A stretch of 64,000 nt of DNA from Chlamydiales bacterium (lineage in GTDB: Bacteria > Chlamydiota > Chlamydiia > Chlamydiales > Simkaniaceae): positions 1 to 64,000 of the forward strand of contig JACKPO010000002.1 of assembly GCA_024233515.1 (NCBI GenBank), in the 5' to 3' direction. Each line of letters starts with the position of its first letter. Within the stretch, counting starts at the first letter, position 1. Below the pieces are notes generated by a model. It made no database searches. It was not told where the DNA came from and saw only the letters and a program-made list of their open reading frames with translations. Of this stretch, positions 25,920 to 33,069 are shown one piece after another. The position numbers were made by a program, and so were the translations under genes.

Positions 25920-26186
25920 TTAACCTTCAGAAGATTCGTCAACCTTTTCGCCACCCTCTTCGAGGATTTCAAGGTTCACGCGGATGCCATTGCGTGATGC
26001 AACAGACATTAAAAGGGTGCGGATCGCATTGATTGTCTTTCCCTTTTTCCCAATGATTTTTCCGATATCGGCTTTTTCGACGCTGAGTTCGATAATGAGG
26101 GTATGAGTTCCCCCAATTTCATTGATTTTGACTTTGTCTGGATTGTCGACGAGGTTTTTTACGATGTACTCTACAAATTCTTTCAT
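25920..26186 (-). CDS. khpA: KH-domain RNA-binding protein KhpA
   Basis: The product is 88 aa, the usual length of the YlqC/KhpA family. A single KH domain carries the RNA-binding loop IGKIIGKKGKTINAIRTLL (residues about 36-55, GKKG). KhpA with KhpB binds many small RNAs and mRNAs and affects cell division and elongation in Gram-positive bacteria; its role in chlamydiae is not established. It is followed by a strong terminator, and the pseudouridine synthase gene lies 62 bp upstream on the same strand, so both are probably one transcript. Confidence 0.92.
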   Translation of the reverse strand: MKEFVEYIVKNLVDNPDKVKINEIGGTHTLIIELSVEKADIGKIIGKKGKTINAIRTLLMSVASRNGIRVNLEILEEGGEKVDESSEG

Positions 26187-26248
26187 TGTTCGATCCTTGG
26201 TTGTCGCTAAGTGTGTGTTTCACATTCCCATCATAAAAGAATGCAAAG

Positions 26249-27139
26249 TTATTTATCTAGAGTTTTGAAAAATTTTTGAAAATCTTCAGGAATCGGCGCT
26301 TCGACCTCAACTCGAACACCCGTAATAGGATGAGAGAAAGAGAGGCGATGGGCATGCAAAAGTTGCCGCTCGATCTTCAGCTTGTTGCTGAGCTTTTCAG
26401 GACCATAGGTGCGGTCTCCAAGAACGGGGGTTTTCACCGCTTTTAAATGGACACGGATTTGATGGGTCCGTCCCGTTACCGGTTTGGCTTTGACTAACGA
26501 AAACCCGTCTTTAGATTGGAGCGTTTCGAGGTGAGTGATCGCAGAGCGTCCTTTTTCATTCACGGTCATTTCCTTTCGATTGACAGGGTGACGTCCTATC
26601 GGAAGATCGACCGTTTGATCTCCCGGGCTTCCGACCGTAATCGCCAGGTACTCCTTGGTCATTTGTCTTTCGCTAAACATGTCGATCAGCTTTTGATGAG
26701 CTTCCACCGTTTTGGCAGCAAGGAGCACCCCCGACGTTTCCTTATCCAACCTGTGAACGATCCCTGGACGCAAATCTTGCGGCGGCAAAGAGCGACAATG
26801 ATAGAGAAGGGCGTTGACGAAGGTTCCTGTTGGGTGACCCGGCGCCGGGTGAACGACCATGCCTGCAGGCTTGTTGATGCAAATGATCCATTCGTCCTCA
26901 TACAAAATATCGAGGGGGATCTCTTCCGGAGTAAGCTCAATCTCTGGGGAGGTCATAAAAAAGACTTTAATTTCATCCCCCAGACTTGGGATCTCTCGCT
27001 TTTTTAGCGGTTTCCCCTCGCGTGTGACCAGCCCCCTCTCAATCAAAAATTGAAAGTAGCTCCGCGAATGATCCGGAAACGCCTCAGTCAGAAGCTTATC
27101 GAGCCGCTTTGGCTCCTCGACAATAAAATGCTTGAACAT
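26249..27139 (-). CDS. RluA/RluD-family pseudouridine synthase
   Basis: The product is 296 aa. An N-terminal S4 RNA-binding domain (RLDKLLTEAFPDHSRSYFQFLI) precedes the catalytic domain, with motif II RPGIVHRLDKETSGVLL (catalytic Asp) near residue 128 and the C-terminal TGRTHQIRVHLK. It isomerises uridine to pseudouridine in rRNA. The S4 domain and length suit RluD (23S helix 69), but the RluC/RluD choice is not certain. Gene order with khpA and near kdsA resembles Chlamydia, where it is called sfhB. Confidence 0.92.
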   Translation of the reverse strand: MFKHFIVEEPKRLDKLLTEAFPDHSRSYFQFLIERGLVTREGKPLKKREIPSLGDEIKVFFMTSPEIELTPEEIPLDILYEDEWIICINKPAGMVVHPAPGHPTGTFVNALLYHCRSLPPQDLRPGIVHRLDKETSGVLLAAKTVEAHQKLIDMFSERQMTKEYLAITVGSPGDQTVDLPIGRHPVNRKEMTVNEKGRSAITHLETLQSKDGFSLVKAKPVTGRTHQIRVHLKAVKTPVLGDRTYGPEKLSNKLKIERQLLHAHRLSFSHPITGVRVEVEAPIPEDFQKFFKTLDK

Positions 27140-27182
27140 GGAAGGAATTATACCTGTTTAGACCTTATTCCTCAATGATAGT

Positions 27183-29015
27183 CTAGGTCAAATAAAGCGG
27201 TAGACTAGTGCCTGTGCCTCTAACAACAAGCCTACCATTTCGGTCGCACGCAATATATGAGCCACCAATCCACCCTTGCTGATACTGGGTAAGTTGTCTG
27301 ATTCTCTCGGTAGGAAGAGGGGCGCCACCTAAAGTTCGAAGGGTTTTATTTTCACGATCAACCACAACGGTATCGGGGCTCTTTTTGATGTCGGTCAGGG
27401 TTGAAAAGACTCTCACAAGAAAAGCCATATCTTCTTTAAGTTCTTGTGGGACTTGAGTATGGTTATCTTGATAGAAGCAAGTTGTCATACCGACAAAAAG
27501 AGGGAGATGTTCTGATGAGGAGTCTTTTCCTAGTGGAGTTGCTGTTAAGCCCTTCCCTGTTTTTTCTAGGCGATAGCTTGACGTTGATGAGTAGGCGTCG
27601 AGATCGTTATGGCCCGAGATGACAATGTCGACGGTAAGCACACCTTCCTCAGCTCCTTTTTTGAGGATGACTCTTCGTTCTGAAACTCCACCAACATGTC
27701 CTCTTCCAGCTGTTTGCTTTTCGAGCTCAAGCGTGACAACGTTGTTTTCTTCTCTGGTGATAGTCCACACAAAATAACTGTCTTCGGAATTCGCAACAGG
27801 ACTCCATAATGGACCAAACTGGAAGCTTGTACGTCCCTGAGGGGTTGTTTCAGCAAGAGCTGAGGAGGTAGAGGATTCTTTTGGGAGCTTTCTTTGGAAA
27901 GAGGCTAAAAGTTCATAACAGCCTTCAAAGACTTGCGTTGCAGGGAAAGAATCTTTCGTTCGAAGAAAGGCCTCGATTTCCCTTTGTTTAAAGAGGATGA
28001 GCTCTAGGTGTGCAGGACCAAAATGGATAAGGCTCCTCTTACTTCCTAGTTGATCTGGAGAAATTTGACCATTGTTATGCCAAAAAAAACGATCACAATC
28101 GGTCACACCGTCAAGTATGTATGCAGGGGCCAAGCCTTCATGATCGTAGCGAAGAGCGAGTTGACAATCCTTTTCATCAGTATAGATCTCAAAAGAGACT
28201 GTTCCATCAGATCGAATCCTTAAGAGGTGCTTATGACCATGAAAGGTGAGATCAAAAGTGAGAGCTCCTTCCTCAAAATAAACTGAAATGGGTTGCCCAG
28301 CATACCCCGTTAAGAAGGGAATGTTGGTGGGCTTTTCGGTAAGATGAGGAGAGAAAGATGTGTAAAGAGCTTTTCGGATCTCCATGCGGCGTTCTGGTGG
28401 AAGATCCCTATAGCGAAGATGGACCTTTAAACTGTTGAGATCTTTAAGAGTTAAGTTCTCATCTTCTCCTTCTTTTCCAACCCATGTTTTGAAAGCCTTA
28501 GCGATGTGGGGATCACTGATGGTGAGTACACCACCGTCTTCTTGAACGGTATAGCCTCCAGGAATGAGGGCTTTTGCCAAGTCCTCGGCATTGAGATGTA
28601 CACCTTGGGAAAAAAGGGCAGGAGTGATGGGAAGTTGTGGGATCTGCTTATGAGATAAAGAGACGATTGTTGTGGGGGTAGCCCCCAAGGGAGGGTTTGT
28701 TACGCTTTTAGGGGGAGGGGTGCCTCCAAGAGGGGGAGGTCTTCTGGAAATTTTAGGATCAGAGAGGGTTTTGGCGAGTGCGCTGAAGACGAGGGCGCCC
28801 ATCACCGAGGTTTTTCTTGCATAGCCATGCCAGTGGAGGAGTCCAAGGGTCGGGAGAAAGGTTCCGAGTGCAAAGTAGGTCCAGATACGTGCCTCTGTGG
28901 GATGAGCACCGCAGAATCGGGGGCGCAGGGCCACACTGATAAGTGCCGGCGTAGCAGCCGTGATCCCTTGAAATGCATAGTTAGAAAAATTTGAACAAAT
29001 TGCAGAAATTGTCAC
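27183..29015 (-). CDS. Membrane-anchored paralog A (Inc-like N-terminus)
   Basis: The product is 610 aa. The start is GTG at 29015, aligned with the ATG of the paralog and preceded by GGGGGA; a TTG four codons earlier is less likely. Residues 1-75 contain two hydrophobic stretches (AFQGITAATPALISVAL and TYFALGTFLPTLGLLHW...GALVFSALA) almost identical to the neighbour at 29064-30527. The rest is soluble and also homologous (QFGPLW, YFVWTIT, SPDTVVVD, LRTLGG), with a Pro-rich linker near 95-115. No known domain was recognised. It has its own promoter at 29044-29072. The layout suggests a type III effector or inclusion-membrane protein, which is inference. Confidence 0.7.
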   Translation of the reverse strand: MTISAICSNFSNYAFQGITAATPALISVALRPRFCGAHPTEARIWTYFALGTFLPTLGLLHWHGYARKTSVMGALVFSALAKTLSDPKISRRPPPLGGTPPPKSVTNPPLGATPTTIVSLSHKQIPQLPITPALFSQGVHLNAEDLAKALIPGGYTVQEDGGVLTISDPHIAKAFKTWVGKEGEDENLTLKDLNSLKVHLRYRDLPPERRMEIRKALYTSFSPHLTEKPTNIPFLTGYAGQPISVYFEEGALTFDLTFHGHKHLLRIRSDGTVSFEIYTDEKDCQLALRYDHEGLAPAYILDGVTDCDRFFWHNNGQISPDQLGSKRSLIHFGPAHLELILFKQREIEAFLRTKDSFPATQVFEGCYELLASFQRKLPKESSTSSALAETTPQGRTSFQFGPLWSPVANSEDSYFVWTITREENNVVTLELEKQTAGRGHVGGVSERRVILKKGAEEGVLTVDIVISGHNDLDAYSSTSSYRLEKTGKGLTATPLGKDSSSEHLPLFVGMTTCFYQDNHTQVPQELKEDMAFLVRVFSTLTDIKKSPDTVVVDRENKTLRTLGGAPLPTERIRQLTQYQQGWIGGSYIACDRNGRLVVRGTGTSLPLYLT

Positions 29016-29074
29016 AGGATCCCCCAAATGGGGTTTGGGGAGTATTTTAGGAATGATCAGCTTTTATTTCAAGG
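28786..29074 (-). repeat. 5' module shared by the paralog pair, copy A
   Basis: About 289 bp, from the promoter through the first ~75 codons, is nearly identical to 30298-30586, with scattered single-base changes. Outside this block the two genes are diverged. The pattern indicates recent gene conversion, or duplication with selection on the 5' module. Confidence 0.85.
29044..29072 (-). promoter_or_regulatory. Promoter of paralog A
   Basis: Minus strand: TTGAAA (29072-29067), a 17-bp spacer and TAAAAT (29049-29044). The -35 overlaps the last codons of paralog B (Pro-Leu-Lys-stop). It is identical in hexamers and spacing to the paralog B promoter. Confidence 0.75.
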
Positions 29075-30527
29075 GGTCTTCAAGTTGTATACCAAAAAAA
29101 CAAGTAAACCCAACGTTGATGGTTGATTCTTTTGAATCAAAATCGATATAGGGGCGTAACGTCTTCGGATGAAAACAACAAATTTTTTGGAGCCGGTTTC
29201 CCGGGATTTCATCTCCCTCAAGTGTTCTAAGTCGCGCGTTTTCTATGGCACGGCCCGCAGCGAGATTTTCGCTACCTGCATCAGAGTGATCTTCTTGAAG
29301 ATAAGAGAGATCAAGATCAACAACGACTGTTTGGGGACTAGATTGGAGATCAGCAAGGGCATAAAGGGCTTGAAGCAGGAATTGAATCGTTGCATTTTCT
29401 GAGAGAAGGCGCTGTTCAACCTCATTTTGAAAAATTTTGACTGTTTTGCCGTCGTCTTTGAGTGTATACTCTGAATGAATCGATTGAGAAGAGACCACAA
29501 CTTTTAGACTATCTTGGGTCTTTTGTAGAGTGATTGATGGATCGATCTTTGGTTGACCTTTCTTATGCGCACGAGTCACAAACTCTAGAGAAATACGACT
29601 CTCTGCATCTTTTGTGACTATCCATTCAAAATAGTGGTTGGGGGTGGTAACTAAAGGATTCCATAAGGGACCAAATTGATAGGGAATGTTTGATTCTTCT
29701 AATGCCGACACTTTTGCGAATCTCTCTAGGAGCGAAGAGCAAGCCTCAAAGACCCCACGGCTTAGGGATTGATTTGCCTTCAAATAGTCTTGAATTTGCC
29801 AGTGTTTAGCATAAATGAGGTCGAGAAGGTCCATATCCTCAGGATTGCTTTCCCCATTAGGCGTGATGGTTAGCACCTTATCTGAAATAGTAAAAATGAG
29901 GTGACGATCTTGGTTTTTTTTGACAATAAGGGGGTGAGCCTCTCCGTCAAAAACAAAAGGAAGGGGTATTGGTTGCTCAGAGACAAATTCAACAAGATGA
30001 GTGTAAATTTTCATAACAAGTTGTTTTCTCTGTTTTTCACCATATTCCCTAAAGCGCAGAAACGTTGCGAGTTTATTGCAGTCCAAGTTCTTTTTTCCGG
30101 CCCAGTTCTCAGGTTTTAAGGAGTCAGGTAAGTTTGATGGTTGATCAATTTGAAAATAGTGGCTTGAATTTAGCTCGAATTTGGGGCCATTTCGGAAAGG
30201 GAGGAAATAAGGATTTTGGTTTGAAGGGTCCTTAGCCTTTGCTCTTCGAGAAGTTCTTGTAGGTGCCGGACGAGAGATGTATGCAGCAACTCCCGTAAAG
30301 ACGAGGGCGCCCATCACCGAGGTTTTTCTTGCATAGCCGTGCCAGTGGAGGAGTCCAAGGGTCGGGAGAAAGGTCCCGAGTGCAAAGTAGGTCCAGGTGC
30401 GCGTTTTTGTGGGCTGAGCACCGCAGAATTGGGGGCGCAGGGCCACACTGATAAGGGCCGGCGCAGCAGCCGTGATCCCTTGAAACGCGTAGTTAGAAAA
30501 ATTTGAACAAAGTGCAGAAATCGTCAT
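29064..30527 (-). CDS. Membrane-anchored paralog B (Inc-like N-terminus)
   Basis: The product is 487 aa, from the ATG at 30527 with GGGGGA 4-5 nt upstream. It has the same N-terminal hydrophobic pair as paralog A, starting MTISALCSNFSNYAFQG. The soluble part is homologous to A but shorter: QFGPLWNP, YFEWIVTK, SPQTVVVD and LRTLEG align, while a ~120-residue block of A is missing. Calculated features suggest mixed alpha/beta with no enzyme motif. It lies downstream of the three small genes at 30.6-31.4 kb but has its own promoter at 30556-30584. Function unknown; a host-directed role is a guess from topology and duplication. Confidence 0.7.
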   Translation of the reverse strand: MTISALCSNFSNYAFQGITAAAPALISVALRPQFCGAQPTKTRTWTYFALGTFLPTLGLLHWHGYARKTSVMGALVFTGVAAYISRPAPTRTSRRAKAKDPSNQNPYFLPFRNGPKFELNSSHYFQIDQPSNLPDSLKPENWAGKKNLDCNKLATFLRFREYGEKQRKQLVMKIYTHLVEFVSEQPIPLPFVFDGEAHPLIVKKNQDRHLIFTISDKVLTITPNGESNPEDMDLLDLIYAKHWQIQDYLKANQSLSRGVFEACSSLLERFAKVSALEESNIPYQFGPLWNPLVTTPNHYFEWIVTKDAESRISLEFVTRAHKKGQPKIDPSITLQKTQDSLKVVVSSQSIHSEYTLKDDGKTVKIFQNEVEQRLLSENATIQFLLQALYALADLQSSPQTVVVDLDLSYLQEDHSDAGSENLAAGRAIENARLRTLEGDEIPGNRLQKICCFHPKTLRPYIDFDSKESTINVGFTCFFGIQLEDPLK

Positions 30528-30586
30528 AGGATCCCCCAAAGGTTATTAGGGGAACATTTTAGGAATGACCAGCTTTTATTTCAAGG
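30298..30586 (-). repeat. 5' module shared by the paralog pair, copy B
   Basis: This is the partner of 28786-29074. It includes the promoter, leader, start codon and the first ~75 codons. Even the non-coding leader TAAAAGCTGnTCATTCC between -35 and -10 is conserved. Confidence 0.85.
30556..30584 (-). promoter_or_regulatory. Promoter of paralog B
   Basis: Minus strand: TTGAAA (30584-30579), 17 bp, TAAAAT (30561-30556). It begins 5 bp after the stop of the 93-aa gene. Confidence 0.75.
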
Positions 30587-30588
30587 GG

Positions 30589-30870
30589 TTATCCTTCGTC
30601 GATCCGCTTCTTGATCTCTTCTTGTACCTTTGTGTGTTGCTGCTTGGCCTCGTTGATACTGTTGGAGATCATTTGCATGACCCCTTGTTCGAAGGAGGAG
30701 ACCATTTCGGGGGTCACCTGTCCTGGGAACCAGTATTCGAGCATCTGTTGGAACCCGGGGGCTTTTGATGAGGTATACATCTTGCTCATCCCCGTTTGGA
30801 TCTGCTTGGGCTCCTGCTTTGTCGATGGAGGTTGGCTCGATTCATCTGGTCCTGGTACGCCGCTAGCCAT
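30589..30870 (-). CDS. Small helical protein (93 aa)
   Basis: The start ATG at 30870 overlaps the end of the 56-aa gene by 8 bases (ATGGCTAG), so I use this start; a longer frame to 31128 only reads through that gene in another frame. The first 30 residues are Ser/Pro/Gln-rich and disordered-looking. The rest forms an aromatic patch (FQQMLEYWFPG) and a long amphipathic helix ending EEIKKRIDEG. The size and make-up resemble type III secretion needle, chaperone or translocon accessory proteins, and in Chlamydia the hemA region borders type III genes. No family match was made. Confidence 0.65.
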   Translation of the reverse strand: MASGVPGPDESSQPPSTKQEPKQIQTGMSKMYTSSKAPGFQQMLEYWFPGQVTPEMVSSFEQGVMQMISNSINEAKQQHTKVQEEIKKRIDEG

Positions 30871-31033
30871 GGTTTTTGCCTCCCTCTTTGGCTTCTGCAA
30901 GGAGTGAGGCAAGTTGTTGAACCATAGTGCTAAATGCGTCCATTGCTTGCAATTCATTCTGATTGGATGTTGGTTCTTGCTGAGGCTGCTGAGGAACATT
31001 TGATGATCCTCCAACCGATGATACACTTCCCAT
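30863..31033 (-). CDS. Small Ser/Gln-rich protein (56 aa)
   Basis: ATG at 31033 with GGGAGA 5-7 nt upstream; stop TAG at 30865-30863. The sequence starts MGSVSSVGGSSNVPQQPQQE, a disordered secretion-signal-like stretch. It ends in a helix (MDAFSTMVQQLASLLAEAKE). A near-consensus promoter lies 25 bp upstream and the next gene overlaps its stop, so the gene is real despite its size. Ser/Gln-rich N-termini like this are common in type III substrates. The function is unknown. Confidence 0.6.
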   Translation of the reverse strand: MGSVSSVGGSSNVPQQPQQEPTSNQNELQAMDAFSTMVQQLASLLAEAKEGGKNHG

Positions 31034-31057
31034 AAGACTTCTCCCTCTCTTACTTCT

Positions 31058-31086
31058 ACTCTAACCTGGCAAGCGGGAATTGTCAA
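31058..31086 (-). promoter_or_regulatory. Promoter of the 56-aa/93-aa gene pair
   Basis: Minus strand: TTGACA (31086-31081), a 17-bp spacer and TAGAGT (31063-31058). The -35 starts at the end of the T-tract of the preceding terminator, so one unit ends exactly where the next begins. Confidence 0.75.
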
Positions 31087-31115
31087 AAAAAAAGCCCTCA
31101 ACAGTTTGAGGGCTT
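31085..31115 (-). terminator. Rho-independent terminator of the 84-aa gene
   Basis: Minus strand: a 10-bp perfect stem AAGCCCTCAA/TTGAGGGCTT with a 4-nt loop is followed by seven or more T. It lies 25 bp after the stop at 31140. Confidence 0.9.
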
Positions 31116-31139
31116 GGATCGCTTGCATTTCTAACTGGC

Positions 31140-31394
31140 TTAGAACGAACTCACGGGAACTTGATTTCCTGATTCTTGAGCATTCTGCTTTTCTTGTTTT
31201 TGAATTTCGTTTGTACTGGACATCACGGCATTCATTGCATCGTGCATTTCAAGTTGATAGCTAAGAGAACCTGCAGAAATGGAAGAGCTTGTGCTTGTTT
31301 GGTCATCTTCTTGCATCGCAAGCCACTGATCCATGACACTTGAATTTCCACTCAATCCTTCAAGACTTGAAACTGAATTCACTTGATCAGTCAT
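31140..31394 (-). CDS. Small hydrophilic protein (84 aa)
   Basis: The ATG at 31394 has AAGGA 7 nt upstream, a TTGCAA-17-TATAAT promoter and a strong terminator, so it is a complete monocistronic unit. The sequence is Ser/Gln/Glu-rich with one predicted helix (SYQLEMHDAMNAVMSSTNEIQKQ) and a hydrophobic VPVSSF end. It lacks the PSDP-type turn of type III needle subunits. It lies divergent from recX and next to the other two small genes. The size class and composition suggest a secreted or chaperone-bound protein, but no family was recognised. Confidence 0.6.
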   Translation of the reverse strand: MTDQVNSVSSLEGLSGNSSVMDQWLAMQEDDQTSTSSSISAGSLSYQLEMHDAMNAVMSSTNEIQKQEKQNAQESGNQVPVSSF

Positions 31395-31438
31395 GATTTT
31401 GTCCTTTTCCCCATGGGTTTCTATTTATCCTTACTTCC

Positions 31439-31467
31439 ATTATACCTATAATCCATTACTTTTGCAA
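31439..31467 (-). promoter_or_regulatory. Promoter of the 84-aa gene
   Basis: Minus strand: TTGCAA (31467-31462), a 17-bp spacer and a perfect TATAAT (31444-31439), 45 bp before the start codon. Confidence 0.75.
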
Positions 31468-31483
31468 ATTTTTGTTTGAGCGC

Positions 31484-32071
31484 ATGGATATAGAAATCAT
31501 TGATAATAAGCAGTTTAGTGAGATATGGGTAGAGGGAAAACCGTGGAAAGAGATCCATAGGCGACTCTATAAGAGCTACTTAAAGGAAATTTTACGCTGC
31601 CAAACAAAAAAAGAGCTAAGCGACTGCGCCTTAAAGATGGATGAGAAAATTGCCCGCGGAATCGTTTATAAGGCTCTGGCTCTCAGGGGGTACATGAAAT
31701 CGGAGCTTGAGAAGAAGCTCATCGCCGTTAAAATCGATCCACGCGCAATCGCAACGATTCTCGACGAATGCGCACAGTTAGGCTACGTTAACGACCAGAG
31801 AGAGGGGAAGCTCTATATTCAGCGGGAGAAGCGGCGGGGACTCGGACCGCAAATGATCGCCTATAAGCTGCAGCAAAAATCACCTGATCTCAAGGAGATG
31901 GTCCGCGAAGAGATGAGCGAGGAAGAACAAACCGCACTCATCAAAAAGTGGATCATAAAAAAAACGGCGCGCGCCGACTTTAATGAACTCAAAGTGAAAG
32001 AACGTCTCTACCGTTTCCTTCGCGGGAAAGGGTTTGATGATCACCTCATTCGTCAAGAATTGTTTACTTGA
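31484..32071 (+). CDS. recX: RecX-family regulatory protein
   Basis: The product is 195 aa from the ATG at 31484; a TTG at 31472 would add four residues. Three-helix RecX repeats are visible: KALALRGYMKSELEKKL...DPRAIATILDECAQLGYVND (residues about 62-105), then a second unit LGPQMIAYKLQQK and a third near the C-terminus (RLYRFLRGKGFDDHLIRQEL). RecX binds in the RecA filament groove and limits recombination and SOS activity. The N-terminal 50 residues are unlike classical RecX. hemA follows immediately downstream and probably shares its transcript. Confidence 0.8.
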   Translation: MDIEIIDNKQFSEIWVEGKPWKEIHRRLYKSYLKEILRCQTKKELSDCALKMDEKIARGIVYKALALRGYMKSELEKKLIAVKIDPRAIATILDECAQLGYVNDQREGKLYIQREKRRGLGPQMIAYKLQQKSPDLKEMVREEMSEEEQTALIKKWIIKKTARADFNELKVKERLYRFLRGKGFDDHLIRQELFT

Positions 32072-32100
32072 TATTCAAAATTCTCTATATACAAACGAAT

Positions 32101-33069
32101 ATGTATGTAGGCATTGTTGGAATCAATCACAAGTCCTCTTCTTTATCACTAAGAGAAACGCTAGCGCGCGCTTTCGAGGCAGTTTTTAGAAAGCGGCAAG
32201 GGGTCTTGCTGTCGACCTGTAACAGGACAGAATTTTATTTTTGCGCAAGGAGTTTAGCGGACGCCCAAGTGGAGATATTAGCCCTTCTCAGGGAAGAGGT
32301 CGAAGGGAACTTCGAGCATGCTCTTTACTCGTATTTTGGGAAGGATTGTTTTCACCATTTAGGGAAAGTGGTCTCTGGAGTTGATAGTGCGATCTTTGGA
32401 GAGAGTGATATCCAGCGGCAGGTGAAGCTTGCGTATGAAAAGGGAAAAAATCATTGGGAGCTTCCTCATGAAATGCATTACCTTTTTCAAAAGGGGCTGA
32501 AGATTGGAAAGGAGATGCGAAGTAGTTTTCTCCTTGCGAATAAAGAGATCCCCCTTCCACTCGTCATTCAATCGATCCTTGAGAAAAATGAGCGGCCGGT
32601 TGAGGAAACAAATTTTCTCTTTGTGGGGAATTCTCAGATCAATAAGAAGCTCATCCATTACTTTCATCATCGTGGGGCGGGGGGGCTCACCTTATGCACA
32701 CGAATGACGACGGGAGTATTTCCAGAAGTAAGTCTTAAGGACTGGTCCATTTTAGAAAAGTGGGACCATTTTGATGCAGTCATTTGTGGAACAACCCACT
32801 CTCAGCATATCCTTCACAAAGAAAAACGTCCCTTTAGAGAAACGCTCCTCTTTGATCTAAGTGTTCCAAGAAATATCGATCCGAGTTTAGGGTCGCACCC
32901 TTCTTTGAAGCTTTATAATATCGATCAGATTGGAAAACTGGCTCAGAAAAAAAGGGGGGAAAAAGAAATCGCCTTGTGTGAAACTATCATCGAAAAAGCC
33001 GTTAGAAGGCAAATCGAACTTTTTAAGAAGCGGAAAGAAGCAAAATGGCGTTTCGCAGTTTCCTTGTAA
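32101..33069 (+). CDS. hemA: Glutamyl-tRNA reductase (short chlamydial type)
   Basis: The product is 322 aa. It reduces glutamyl-tRNA(Glu) to glutamate-1-semialdehyde, the first step of C5 heme synthesis. The start MYVGIVGINHKSSSLSLRE and the catalytic Cys motif STCNRTEFYF (residues about 38-47) are canonical, and the NADPH-domain and GCTTHS-like region follow. Classical enzymes are about 420 aa; this lacks most of the C-terminal dimerisation helix, as in Chlamydia HemA as I recall. I chose the ATG at 32101 over a frame-start at 32068 because it matches the family. It overlaps the next gene by 25 bp. Confidence 0.93.
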   Translation: MYVGIVGINHKSSSLSLRETLARAFEAVFRKRQGVLLSTCNRTEFYFCARSLADAQVEILALLREEVEGNFEHALYSYFGKDCFHHLGKVVSGVDSAIFGESDIQRQVKLAYEKGKNHWELPHEMHYLFQKGLKIGKEMRSSFLLANKEIPLPLVIQSILEKNERPVEETNFLFVGNSQINKKLIHYFHHRGAGGLTLCTRMTTGVFPEVSLKDWSILEKWDHFDAVICGTTHSQHILHKEKRPFRETLLFDLSVPRNIDPSLGSHPSLKLYNIDQIGKLAQKKRGEKEIALCETIIEKAVRRQIELFKKRKEAKWRFAVSL

